Assembly: GCA_964459445.1 (NCBI GenBank)
Contig: CAYWMP010000133.1
Location: 1-16,660 of the forward strand
Direction of reading: 5' to 3'
DNA length: 16,660 nt
Origin: CAYWMP01 sp964459445
GTDB lineage: Bacteria > Desulfobacterota > DSM-4660 > Desulfatiglandales > HGW-15
In this document: one piece after another, positions 1 to 7,294 of the stretch
How the letters are laid out: every line of letters begins with the position of its first letter
Position numbering within the stretch: the first letter of the stretch is position 1
Notes under the pieces: model-generated
What the model saw: the letters and a program-made list of their open reading frames with translations, nothing else
Told to the model about the DNA's origin: nothing
The model's database searches: none
Position numbers and translations under genes: made by a program

Positions 1-10
1 GCCCCTTGAA

Positions 11-1096
11 TTAAAGCCATTTCGGAAAGTCTATGTCAGGATATCTGAATTTATATTGTGCCTTAGCAATCTGGGCCTGGTTTTGGTCAAAAATTGGCAA
101 TTGAATATCGATCCCGGGACCCAACACCTCATCTCCATCGACCTCCCTCTCATAGGAAGCCCCCAGGTTCATTTCCTTAATTATCCTCAATTCTTCCAAT
201 TCTAATTTGCGTTCTGCCTCAATGATCTTGAGTTGCGCGATTTGCGCATCCAGGCGATATTGGATGGCATGCTCGATGGCTGTCTCCAGGTTGGGCAAGG
301 GTGGAACTTGACTATTCTTATCACCCTTCACATGAACCTCGGCCTGCGAAGGAATGAGGCCCAGCAGGCGATCCAGATGGGACTTGGCCATAGACAGTTT
401 GGATTCGATACGAAACAGGGTCGTTTCCGCCTCTGTCTCTGCAATACCGGCGAGGTATAGATCTAAATCCGTCACAAAACCGAATTCCTTACGCTTTTTT
501 ATTTCCCCACTAATATCGCTGAATCTGTGCAGGAGCGATTTAGTATTTTTCTGAGCCATTTCCAGGTAATGAGCCGAATCATAGGTCTTTTTTGTGTCTC
601 TGATGATGTCAAGCACCGCTTGCTCTATACGCTTCATGGTTGCTTCAAGTTGAGCAGAAGCCACTTTTTTTCGGAAAGGCATCTGCCACAGGTCGGATAG
701 CGGGATGATAGAGCCTTCACTTTCCACATTGGTTCCGCTACCGGATAGGGCGAAACGAAAAAAGGCGGAAATAGTCGGGTTATGAAGAAGCCCGGCCTGA
801 ATGAGATCGGCCTTTGAGATACCGATCTCTTCGAAGACACTCTGCAAAGACCGATTGTTGATCAAAGCAACTTGCACGGCCTCATCACGCGTCAACCCTT
901 CAGTAAGAAGTCGATTTACCTCTTTTTTAATGATGGCCTCTTGATTTTCAGTTTGCTCCCAAATCAGGTCCTGCCCGGTTCGTTCCATGACGCGGGTTTT
1001 TAAAGAACGCCATTCCTGATCGGTTTTGACAGCAGCACAACCAGATCCCATGAGTGTGAGGCCTATTAAAATGACAAGCGATCTTGATGATTTCAT
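11..1096 (-). CDS. TolC/CusC-type outer-membrane efflux lipoprotein, C-terminally truncated
   Basis: Outer-membrane channel component of a tripartite metal or drug efflux system. The start at 1096 is chosen because GGAGG (1103-1107) precedes it at normal spacing and the protein then begins with a lipoprotein signal: a hydrophobic stretch ending LMGSGC. The body is helical with repeated Ala/Glu/Leu-rich segments, as in the OEP family (CusC, CzcC). It contains the typical 'LLHNPTIS' turn and, near the end, 'IDIQLPIFDQNQAQIAKAQ', which in this family opens the last long helix. The protein stops about 16 residues later, at 361 aa, whereas family members are usually above 400 aa, so the final helix is missing. 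The tail after AQYKFR does not look like the family. It lies 41 bp downstream of the multicopper oxidase gene and is probably co-transcribed with it. RND pump genes could follow beyond the left edge, which cannot be seen. Confidence 0.85.
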   Translation of the reverse strand: MKSSRSLVILIGLTLMGSGCAAVKTDQEWRSLKTRVMERTGQDLIWEQTENQEAIIKKEVNRLLTEGLTRDEAVQVALINNRSLQSVFEEIGISKADLIQAGLLHNPTISAFFRFALSGSGTNVESEGSIIPLSDLWQMPFRKKVASAQLEATMKRIEQAVLDIIRDTKKTYDSAHYLEMAQKNTKSLLHRFSDISGEIKKRKEFGFVTDLDLYLAGIAETEAETTLFRIESKLSMAKSHLDRLLGLIPSQAEVHVKGDKNSQVPPLPNLETAIEHAIQYRLDAQIAQLKIIEAERKLELEELRIIKEMNLGASYEREVDGDEVLGPGIDIQLPIFDQNQAQIAKAQYKFRYPDIDFPKWL

Positions 1097-1137
1097 TTCA
1101 TTCCTCCTGCAACCCAAGGCAGCAATTTTTCGCTGCT

Positions 1138-2307
1138 TTATTTCGGAATCACATTAAGAAAAGTGAACATCCCACCACGAGGCATGATTCCCATAGGGAT
1201 GTCTGCATGGGCATTGATAACATGATGGAGTTTATGGCAATGGATTCGCCAAACTCCGGGATTAAAGGCGATAAATTCCACGTCCCTTGTGGTGCCGGGG
1301 GGCACGTTAACGGTGTTTCCCGGCCACTGCGCAGGCTCAGCAATAGGGCCGCCTTCCGTCCCAACCACTTTCCAATTGTGGCCGTGCAAATGGATGGGGT
1401 GACCATGCATGGTCAGGTTACCAAACCGCAGGCGAACCCTGTTCCCTACATTGACCGTGATGACCTCAATATCGGGAGCCACCTTACCATTGAAAGTAAA
1501 CCAGTTGAAATCCATGGTCACCAGGTTGGGACGATCATTCCCGGGTTCGATAGCAAAGGCCTGCAGCATAATGCTGACGTCCCTGTCAATCTTCTCCTTG
1601 TATTTTTTGGGATGAATAACAAAGAATCCTCCCAAACCCATGCCGTCCTGCTTCATCATATTGAAGCCCGTGTGGTACATGTAAGTCCCCATCTGATGGA
1701 GGGTGAATTCATAGACAAAGGATTCACCAGGGGGCACAGGCTTTTGGGTCACCCCGCCGGCCCCATCCATTTCGTTCGGGACTTCCAGGCCATGCCAATG
1801 GATGCTTGTGGGTTCAGGGAGCTCATTTTTCAGGATAATCCGCACCCGATCTCCGACACGAGTTTCAATGGTCGGCCCAGGCATTTGTCCGTTGTATCCC
1901 CAAAGCTTGACATCCTTGGGGTGTGGGGCGTGGTGCATTCCCCCTTCAAATCGATAGTCCGGCTGGATAAAGGAGTCATCCGGCATACGCCCTGCAGTCA
2001 AGAGGCGCTTTACGGGTTGGGCGATCAAGGTAAAGACTTTTATTTTGCCATCCATTTCAAAACCCAGGGGAGGGACATTGAGCGCATGGACTTGGCCCAT
2101 CTGTTTACCCATGAGATCGGGCGGCGCAGAGATAGCCGTTTTTGGGTCGGCCCAGGCAACAGGGCCCGAACCCTTCATGGGGTGTGACCTTTTGGCGCCT
2201 GCATTCATGCCGGACATGTCATGATGCTCTTGGGCCATTGCCCTATGACCCGTTAGGCCAATGGCGCCAAGGCCCAGAGCCCATTTAAAAAACTTCCGTC
2301 TGTTCAT
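1138..2307 (-). CDS. Tat-exported two-domain multicopper oxidase (copper tolerance type)
   Basis: Periplasmic copper oxidase of 389 aa. AGGAGGT precedes the ATG at 2307. The N-terminus, MNRRKFFKWALGLGAIGLTG ending in AMAQ, is a twin-arginine signal, followed by a His/Met-rich stretch (HHDMSGM). Copper-binding motifs in order: HWH (170-172), YHTG (211-214), HPIHLH (303-308) and HCHKLHH (356-362). C357 with H303 and H362 would form the type 1 site; the remaining His residues would form the trinuclear cluster. Members of the family normally have HxH at the second motif; here the second His is Gly214, so one type 3 copper ligand appears lost. The gene heads an operon with the outer-membrane protein downstream and is transcribed from a sigma-54 promoter at 2376-2393. 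The role in Cu(I) oxidation/detoxification is inferred from family and context; full oxidase activity is uncertain because of G214. Confidence 0.93.
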   Translation of the reverse strand: MNRRKFFKWALGLGAIGLTGHRAMAQEHHDMSGMNAGAKRSHPMKGSGPVAWADPKTAISAPPDLMGKQMGQVHALNVPPLGFEMDGKIKVFTLIAQPVKRLLTAGRMPDDSFIQPDYRFEGGMHHAPHPKDVKLWGYNGQMPGPTIETRVGDRVRIILKNELPEPTSIHWHGLEVPNEMDGAGGVTQKPVPPGESFVYEFTLHQMGTYMYHTGFNMMKQDGMGLGGFFVIHPKKYKEKIDRDVSIMLQAFAIEPGNDRPNLVTMDFNWFTFNGKVAPDIEVITVNVGNRVRLRFGNLTMHGHPIHLHGHNWKVVGTEGGPIAEPAQWPGNTVNVPPGTTRDVEFIAFNPGVWRIHCHKLHHVINAHADIPMGIMPRGGMFTFLNVIPK

Positions 2308-2368
2308 AATGACCTCCTAACGGCTCAGTATTCGCTTTCACCCAAAAAGATCGGATGTTCCATTCCAA

Positions 2369-2450
2369 AAAGAAGAGCAATGCATATGCCAAATTTTTTA
2401 AACCTGTAAATCTAGCTGTTTATATTCAGTTATTTGGGTTGCTCTTCTTT
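2369..2450. repeat. 12-bp perfect inverted repeat (arms 2369-2380 and 2439-2450)
   Basis: AAAGAAGAGCAA at 2369-2380 is repeated inverted as TTGCTCTTCTTT at 2439-2450, with a 58-bp spacer. The left arm overlaps the -12 element of the oxidase sigma-54 promoter. The role is unknown; it could be a second regulator site or a transcript hairpin. Confidence 0.5.
2376..2393 (-). promoter_or_regulatory. Sigma-54 promoter of the multicopper oxidase operon
   Basis: The minus strand reads TTTGGCATATGCATTGCT. The -24 GG is at 2390-2389 and the -12 GC at 2378-2377, with exactly 10 bp between them, as sigma-54 requires. The predicted transcription start is near 2366, about 58 nt before the ATG at 2307. Activator-type sites lie centred 105 and 148 bp upstream of the -24 element. 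Confidence 0.75.
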
Positions 2451-2487
2451 GGCGATTCAGGATCAACACCCGATGAAGGTTGAAGGC

Positions 2488-2502
2488 GTATACTTTTTAT
2501 CC
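2488..2502. promoter_or_regulatory. Putative enhancer-binding-protein site A1 (GTATA-N5-TATCC)
   Basis: GTATACTTTTTATCC matches the GGATA-N5-TATCC palindrome with one mismatch. Its centre (2495) is 150 bp from the -24 GG of the plus-strand sigma-54 promoter and 105 bp from that of the minus-strand promoter. It also forms one arm of a larger imperfect inverted repeat with 2527-2543. Confidence 0.65.
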
Positions 2503-2530
2503 AATTTCATCAACAAACCAAGGACGATTT

Positions 2531-2545
2531 GGATAAAATGTATCC
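2531..2545. promoter_or_regulatory. Putative enhancer-binding-protein site A2 (GGATA-N5-TATCC)
   Basis: GGATAAAATGTATCC is a perfect GGATA-N5-TATCC palindrome. Its centre (2538) lies 43 bp from site A1 (about four helical turns), 107 bp from the plus-strand -24 GG and 148 bp from the minus-strand -24 GG. The same word occurs upstream of the ZraP-like gene. Confidence 0.7.
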
Positions 2546-2642
2546 ACTCTTGAAGAAAACCTTAAAAGATTACAGCACCCAAAGGCCCATTCAAGGCAAT
2601 AAGTGATTATAATATTGAATAGTTAGACTGTTCTTGGAAAAC

Positions 2643-2660
2643 TTGGCACGTACCTTGCCA
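2643..2660 (+). promoter_or_regulatory. Sigma-54 promoter of the YHS/selenoprotein operon
   Basis: TTGGCACGTACCTTGCCA fits the sigma-54 consensus TGGCACG-N4-TTGC very closely. The -24 GG is at 2645-2646 and the -12 GC at 2657-2658, 10 bp apart. The predicted start is near 2670, about 37 nt before the ATG at 2707. Confidence 0.85.
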
Positions 2661-2706
2661 TTAATTACCTCAAAACAGTAATGAAACGAAAAGAAAGGGT
2701 TCAGTA

Positions 2707-2967
2707 ATGCAAAAGCCAATCACAACGACCAAAGACAAAAATAGGATTTATGTAGATCCGGTCTGTGGTATGAAGGTGTCGGCTGTAAAGATGAATTTTA
2801 TCAGCACCTATGGGAACAACAACTATCTTTTTTGTGCTGAATGCTGTCTCAAGGCGTTTGAAGCCAACCCGGAGAAGTATCTAAAGCCAAAAAAGAAGGG
2901 ATTTTGGGGGAGATACCTGGAGCGGTTAAACAAGGCAACTGAAGGCAAACCCATGAAATGTCATTGA
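2707..2967 (+). CDS. YHS-domain metal-binding protein
   Basis: Small soluble protein of 86 aa with no signal peptide. The YHS core runs from about residue 14 to 60: DPVCGM (17-22), then YLFCAECCLKAFEANPEKYL (40-59), with Cys20, Cys43, Cys46 and Cys47 as likely metal ligands. YHS domains are found in copper/heavy-metal ATPases and as stand-alone proteins, and are thought to bind soft metals. The C-terminal FWGRYLERLNK segment ending in KCH adds a further Cys and His. The ribosome binding site (AAAGGG) is modest. It is the first gene of a sigma-54-driven unit with the selenoprotein, 51 bp upstream of it, and is divergent from the multicopper oxidase. A role as cytoplasmic copper or metal carrier is inferred from domain and context. 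Confidence 0.85.
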   Translation: MQKPITTTKDKNRIYVDPVCGMKVSAVKMNFISTYGNNNYLFCAECCLKAFEANPEKYLKPKKKGFWGRYLERLNKATEGKPMKCH

Positions 2968-3018
2968 GACGGATGCTGTTGAAGCAGTGGGCGACTTGCT
3001 AAGGACCAGAGGCGGAAA

Positions 3019-3834
3019 ATGAATTTCACGAGATTCAGGAATCAAAGCATCGCGAAGTTGAATACAAGCGTTCCTTCAATTGGAAGAAAAATCAGCGAGA
3101 CCTTTTCAACGATTGAGTCAGAAGAAATACCCTGGACGCCTTTGACCAAACCACTGGAGCGTTGCAAAGTTGTGATAGTCACAACTGCGGGTATTCATCA
3201 CCGAACTCAAACCCCCTTTGATATCCTCGACCCGGAAGGAGACCCCACTTATCGAAGCATTGATATCTCTCGGCCGATATCGGAATTAGTGATAACCCAC
3301 GACTTCTATGATCACAAGGATGCGGAAAAGGACATAAACATCGTCTTTCCCATAGAACGGCTTCGCGAACTAAAGGATGAGGGTTTTATAGGCGAAGTCT
3401 CAAGAATCCACTACGGATTTTTGGGGCACATATTGGGCGAGCAGATACAGAATCTTCTTAATAGCAGTGCCCCGGAAGTGGCCCAGAGGCTGAAAATGGA
3501 TGGGGTGGATATTGCACTGCTTACCCCAGGTTGAGGCATATGCAATCAGTCCGTTGGATTGATCCAGAGAGAAATCGAAAGACAGGGCATCCCTACAATT
3601 AGCATATCCATTGTCCGGGAGATCGCCGAGAAAGTAAAACCACCCCGGACCGTATACCTCCCATGGCCCTTTGGCCACCCATTAGGACAACCCTTTAATA
3701 TAGCCCAGCAAATGACCGTATTAAGGGCTACCCTAAAGTCGTTTCACACCATAAAAACCCCCGGCGAGATTATAGATCTTCCCTATAGCTATAAATGGAA
3801 AGAAACGGATAGCGTACGAGAGGACAATGATTAG
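3019..3834 (+). CDS. GrdB/PrdB-like selenoprotein B family reductase (UGA read as selenocysteine)
   Basis: One reading frame of 271 residues interrupted only by an in-frame TGA at 3532-3534. Both halves resemble the glycine/sarcosine/betaine/D-proline reductase selenoprotein B family. The N-terminal part has VVIVTTAGIHHRTQTPFD and 'DPEGDPTYRSID' before 'HDFYDHKDAEKDINIVFPI'. The TGA follows 'DIALLTPG' and precedes 'GICNQSVGLIQREIE', giving U172-G-I-C175, a UxxC redox motif where relatives carry Cys or Sec. The C-terminal part has 'GIPTISISIVREIAEKVKPP' and 'PWPFGHPLGQP', also family-like. Translation as two separate proteins is unlikely: neither half is complete and no ribosome binding site fits the second. 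The substrate is unknown; a generic thiol/selenol reductive role is inferred. It is the second gene of the sigma-54 unit with the YHS protein. A nonsense mutation of a Cys codon remains possible. Confidence 0.82.
3543..3561 (+). promoter_or_regulatory. Candidate bacterial SECIS hairpin
   Basis: Nine nt after the UGA, CAATC (3543-3547) pairs with GATTG (3557-3561) around a 9-nt loop starting AGUCC. Bacterial SECIS elements sit just 3' of the UGA inside the coding region, with the apical loop roughly 16-37 nt downstream, so the placement fits. The stem is short and the loop is not a textbook GGUC loop. Confidence 0.4.
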
Positions 3835-3900
3835 AGATGAGGTACGGCTTAAGGCCAAAGGCTCAGGAGAATAGGAACGAATAATTAATATCTTTGACCT

Positions 3901-3919
3901 TGTGTTCACCCAGAACACA
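3901..3919. repeat. 7-bp perfect hairpin between convergent genes
   Basis: TGTGTTC (3901-3907) and GAACACA (3913-3919) form a perfect stem with a 5-nt loop. It is followed by AT-rich sequence without a clear T tract on either strand. It lies between the selenoprotein and Slp genes, which converge, so a weak two-way terminator is possible. Confidence 0.4.
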
Positions 3920-4041
3920 TAAAAATAAAGTAAAATCGTTTCCGATTCAGAAATGAGGTATTTTTCTCAAGATCGAAGAAGATAAGGAATTACGCAGTAT
4001 GATGAAGAGATTGGGGAAAAGGCCTATTTCTGGATTGGAAA

Positions 4042-4554
4042 TCAGTCCCATGCCGAGGGATAGGGATTATCCCAGGCATCAAAATCATCATAGGGCGAGG
4101 AACGATCGTATTCGATTTTGCGCCAGACAAATATTTGGCTGCTAGCGATTTTAAGGCAGGGAGAAGGGCACCCGCTGATATTTTCTTTTGTATACCCCAC
4201 CACCTTTCCCACAACGGTAAGTTCATTGTCACGCATATAGGCGACGGCCTTCAAGGGGCCGGTATGGGAAATGACGAATCTTCCTTCTGAGTGGATCTTT
4301 GATTTTGGCCTGTCCCAAAAGGCGAGAGGTGCCTGAAGGACAGTAATAATTGATTTGTCCCCCTCTACCTTCGCGTCCTGGATATAGCCGCCCAAAATGA
4401 CTGTTTTCCCGGCATAGGCATTCGGATTGCTCACAAGAGTTCTAAAAGGCACGCGTTTATCTGCTGTGGATTTAAGCTGTGGAGAAACCCCGGAGCATGC
4501 CACAAGTAGAAACATTGCCACAATAACCAGCACTGTCATTTTCTTAACCTTCAT
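4042..4554 (-). CDS. Slp-family outer-membrane lipoprotein
   Basis: Lipoprotein of 170 aa. The ATG at 4554 is preferred over the in-frame GTG at 4560, because GAGGTG, which includes that GTG, is the ribosome binding site. The signal peptide is followed by the lipobox LVAC, acylated Cys, then GVSPQ. The body matches the Slp family (starvation/stationary-phase lipoprotein): 'VPFRTLVSNPNAYAGKTV', 'GGYIQDAKVEGD', 'TVLQAPLAFWDRP', 'SEGRFVIS' and 'TVVGKVVG'. Two Cys in SGCPSPCLKI are not typical of the E. coli protein. It follows the porin on the same strand with a 160-bp gap, so it may share its transcript or have its own promoter. Slp proteins are linked to envelope stress and acid tolerance; the exact role is unknown. 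Confidence 0.88.
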   Translation of the reverse strand: MKVKKMTVLVIVAMFLLVACSGVSPQLKSTADKRVPFRTLVSNPNAYAGKTVILGGYIQDAKVEGDKSIITVLQAPLAFWDRPKSKIHSEGRFVISHTGPLKAVAYMRDNELTVVGKVVGYTKENISGCPSPCLKIASSQIFVWRKIEYDRSSPYDDFDAWDNPYPSAWD

Positions 4555-4714
4555 GATCACCTCACGCGCGATTCAATTGAAATATCCAAGGCTTGACTGC
4601 GTCAAATATAATGACTCTATACAAAATGCGCAACCTGTTTAATGGCATGAAAACTCGTGTAACTTTAATACAAAGGGGAAACTCACTGAAAGAAGGTTAG
4701 CATTAAAACAGGGA

Positions 4715-6046
4715 TCAAAACTTTAAGAGTGTCTGAAAGTAGGCAAAGTCCGCGTCTTCGTCGCTGTCCAAGTCCTCAAGGTAATCGCCTCCAAAAAAGC
4801 GGCTATACCCCGCTTCAAGAGTAACCTTGTCTTTCCAGACGGGATATTTGATCAATACATCCACTTCCTGACCCAGGAAGGAATCGGGATTTGCACCCGT
4901 TCCCGTAGCGTTCCGAACCTGTCCGCCGCCGGCGTTAAACCAGGCATCCGTATCTTCTTCATCAAGCCAAAATAAGTGATAGGCCACCCGCGCATCGAGT
5001 TTTCCCCACAGGGTGCGGGCATTCAACTCCACGTTATGCATGTTCCGCCAGGACATGAGGTCCATGTAGCCGTAATGTAGATGGTTCGTGGGGAATAGGT
5101 TGTCAAAGGTCTTGTGCGTGTTGTCATTTGGGTCATCATCACCGGTAGCATAATTATAGGCAAGGCCAAACCGCGTTTTGTTCAGTCCCTTTGCCCGATA
5201 CCCGCCCCCCAGGTGCAGGGCGAAGGCTTCATGGTCCATTCCTTGACCGAAATCGCCAAATTGACCGACGAACTCGCCATCTGCATCAAAGGGCCCTGTT
5301 TTCCATTCGAATCGGGTGCCCAAAGAATAGACTTCATCATTGGCTTCGGACTCATGGCGCAACAGTCCATACGCTTCTAAGCGAGTATTGGGTATGAGCA
5401 TCCGGTCAACATAGTAGATTCCATGAAAATCGCTATCCGCGTTGCGGTTGCCTGTAGTGCTCCAATCGTTAAAATTATGGTGATCCACAGGGATTATGCG
5501 TGTGGAAAAGATATCTACATGACGATCATCTTCGTTCCCTAAAGTTACTTTGACGGCATCGAAGACACGTGCGGTGTTTGCCCATTCAAAGGCCCCGATC
5601 AAGCGCTGCTGGCCGTATATGAGCTTTTGTCGCCCCAACCGCAGCTTCAAAGGGAGGCTAATGTCGGAGCAGTCGATCACAAAATAGGCCTGATGCAGAT
5701 CGAGTGCATCGGCGAAAATGGTCGGCACGGCGGTTTCATTGACTTGATCATCGAAGTAAATTCTGGCGTCTTGACCTTCGATGAAAGCCTTAAACACTTC
5801 TGAAGGATTCCAGGTAAGACCGATTCTCAACCGAGAAAGCAGGTATTCATCATCGTTTCCTGGAAGCGCGTTATTAAAGAGAACGTCATTCTTAATTTCT
5901 CCTCTAAGACGCAGGCTTGCGTCGAACCTCAAATCGGGCGTTAATTGATGATAATCCTGCTTTTCCTCGGCCCAAATTCCTCCGCTTAGAGATAAAACGA
6001 ATCCTGAGAGTAGCACAAATAATAAAGAAACCCGGAAACGAAGCAT
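4715..6046 (-). CDS. Alginate-export-family outer-membrane porin
   Basis: Outer-membrane beta-barrel of 443 aa. The start at 6046 has GGGAGG (6051-6056) in front and gives a proper signal peptide (MLRFRVSLLFVLLSGFVLSL, cleavage near IWAEE). The protein then shows alternating beta-strand patterns typical of the alginate_exp (AlgE-like) family: 'LSRLRIGLTWNP' early, 'LRLGRQKLIYGQQRLIGAFEWAN' followed by 'ARVFDAVKV' in the centre, and 'NLFPTNHLHYGYMDLMSW' later. It ends with an aromatic residue (LLKF), as expected for BAM recognition. Despite the family name these porins need not export alginate; no alginate genes are seen, so a general or metal-related porin is as likely. It is divergent from dmeF. 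Confidence 0.85.
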   Translation of the reverse strand: MLRFRVSLLFVLLSGFVLSLSGGIWAEEKQDYHQLTPDLRFDASLRLRGEIKNDVLFNNALPGNDDEYLLSRLRIGLTWNPSEVFKAFIEGQDARIYFDDQVNETAVPTIFADALDLHQAYFVIDCSDISLPLKLRLGRQKLIYGQQRLIGAFEWANTARVFDAVKVTLGNEDDRHVDIFSTRIIPVDHHNFNDWSTTGNRNADSDFHGIYYVDRMLIPNTRLEAYGLLRHESEANDEVYSLGTRFEWKTGPFDADGEFVGQFGDFGQGMDHEAFALHLGGGYRAKGLNKTRFGLAYNYATGDDDPNDNTHKTFDNLFPTNHLHYGYMDLMSWRNMHNVELNARTLWGKLDARVAYHLFWLDEEDTDAWFNAGGGQVRNATGTGANPDSFLGQEVDVLIKYPVWKDKVTLEAGYSRFFGGDYLEDLDSDEDADFAYFQTLLKF

Positions 6047-6076
6047 TTCACCTCCCCATGAGATAACCACACTTTT

Positions 6077-6104
6077 TTGACAATAATGGCACAATCCTTA
6101 TAGT
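6077..6104 (+). promoter_or_regulatory. Sigma-70-type promoter for the CDF exporter gene
   Basis: TTGACA at 6077-6082 and TATAGT at 6099-6104 are separated by 16 bp. The predicted start is near 6111, leaving about 60 nt of leader before the ATG at 6172. No operator or riboswitch was recognised in the leader. Confidence 0.6.
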
Positions 6105-6171
6105 TCTTTAAGTAAATAATACTTGGTACAAGAGAGGAATTGGAGGCTTTCGCACGAGTAGAAGTTTAAAA

Positions 6172-7086
6172 ATGGATGATGTTTCTACATGGTGTCATAA
6201 ACACGATTTCATGGGGCCGGCCCAGGAGGCGCACGAAAGACGAACGCGAATCGTTATCGGGCTTACAGCCTCCATGATGGTGCTTGAAATTGCAGCAGGG
6301 ATCATGTTCGGTTCCATGGCCTTGCTGGCTGATGGTTGGCACATGGCGAGTCATGCCGCAGCGCTTAGCATCACAGCCTTTGGCTATTATTTCGGAAGGC
6401 GCTATTCATCGGATCAACGTTTTTCCTTTGGCACAGGAAAGATGGGGGAGCTTGCGGGCTTCAGCAGCGCACTCCTTCTGGCGCTCATTGCAATCCTTAT
6501 GGCCTACGAATCCGTTAAACGATTTATCTCACCTGTAGAGATCTCTTTCGATGAAGCCATTGCCGTCGCGGTCGTGGGCCTGATTGTCAATCTCGTGAGT
6601 GCCTATATCCTCAAAGACAAGCACGCAGAACACGACCATGAACATCATCATACGGACCATAATCTCCGGGCTGCCTACCTTCATGTCCTTGCGGACGCGT
6701 TAACCTCAATTCTTGCAATTTTGGCGCTTACAACAGGCCGTTTCTTAGGGTGGGTATGGATGGATCCCATGATGGGTATCGTGGGCGCCATTGTCATTCT
6801 TCGCTGGTCCTACCAACTCACCCGCGATACGGGTCGCGTTTTACTGGACATGAATTCCAACAATGCCCTTATAGATAAAATCAGGCACCTAGTGGAATCG
6901 GACGGCATGAACCGCATCACGGATCTTCATGTGTGGCGTGTCGCACCAGGTCATTTTTCAGCAATATTGTCCATAGTTACACAAAATCCCCAGCCCCCTG
7001 ATCACTACAAGGCGATCGTCACAAACATACCGGAAGTCTGCCATGTTACCGTTGAGGTAAACCCCTATGAAAATCCCGGAGGCTAG
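6172..7086 (+). CDS. dmeF: DmeF-type cation diffusion facilitator (Co/Ni/Zn efflux)
   Basis: Inner-membrane proton-driven metal exporter of 304 aa with six predicted membrane helices and a cytoplasmic C-terminal domain. Helix 2 carries ADGWHMASH (residues 53-61), helix 5 HVLAD (171-175); together these form the transport site (D54/H57/H61 with H171/D175). A histidine loop 'HAEHDHEHHHTDHN' (151-164) lies between helices 4 and 5. The sequence between, 'FSFGTGKMGELAGFSSA', and 'DPMMGIVGAIVI' are typical of the DmeF subgroup associated with cobalt and nickel efflux. The cytoplasmic end 'ITDLHVWRVAPGHFSA' matches the CDF metal-sensing domain. No good Shine-Dalgarno lies next to the ATG; GGAGG at 6142-6146 is too far away. 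The metal preference cannot be decided from sequence. Confidence 0.92.
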   Translation: MDDVSTWCHKHDFMGPAQEAHERRTRIVIGLTASMMVLEIAAGIMFGSMALLADGWHMASHAAALSITAFGYYFGRRYSSDQRFSFGTGKMGELAGFSSALLLALIAILMAYESVKRFISPVEISFDEAIAVAVVGLIVNLVSAYILKDKHAEHDHEHHHTDHNLRAAYLHVLADALTSILAILALTTGRFLGWVWMDPMMGIVGAIVILRWSYQLTRDTGRVLLDMNSNNALIDKIRHLVESDGMNRITDLHVWRVAPGHFSAILSIVTQNPQPPDHYKAIVTNIPEVCHVTVEVNPYENPGG

Positions 7087-7251
7087 AGAGTGGGGAAGGC
7101 ACAAAAAAGGCTCCTCACAGCGCTCTTAATAATTAAAGATACTATGAGAAGCTTATAGGATGTTCAATTCCTACCAGTTGACGGATCCGCCGTTAACCAA
7201 CCCTATTTTACAAAAATCGAAAAATAGAAGAAAGAAAATTCTATCGAAAAT

Positions 7252-7266
7252 GGATAATTTTTATCC
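7252..7266. promoter_or_regulatory. Putative enhancer-binding-protein site B1 (GGATA-N5-TATCC)
   Basis: GGATAATTTTTATCC is a perfect match to the palindrome found at 2531-2545. Its centre (7259) is 150 bp upstream of the -24 GG at 7409, the same distance as site A1 from its plus-strand promoter. Confidence 0.7.
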
Positions 7267-7294
7267 GGTTGGATACCCTAGCTTGTATGAACAT

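Larger units (their letters stand above)
2308..2706. other. Divergent control region, 399 bp, no gene
   Basis: Separates the minus-strand oxidase operon from the plus-strand YHS/selenoprotein operon. It holds two outward-facing sigma-54 promoters and, almost midway between them, a pair of GGATA-N5-TATCC sites. It also has a perfect 12-bp inverted repeat (2369-2380 with 2439-2450). No credible coding sequence was seen. Confidence 0.8.

Noticed and set aside
1084..2187. Long plus-strand open frame opposite the oxidase gene
   Set aside because: It lies antisense to the multicopper oxidase, has no ribosome binding site, and its composition is that of a reversed coding frame. The minus-strand protein has all copper motifs.
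3559..3834. A separate small gene after the UGA
   Set aside because: It is in the same frame as 3019-3534, its start has no ribosome binding site, and both parts match one family, so it is treated as one selenoprotein.
4567..4605. Promoter-like TTGAC and TATAAT near the Slp gene
   Set aside because: On the plus strand TTGACT and TATAAT are only 8 bp apart, and on the minus strand no good -10 follows at proper spacing.
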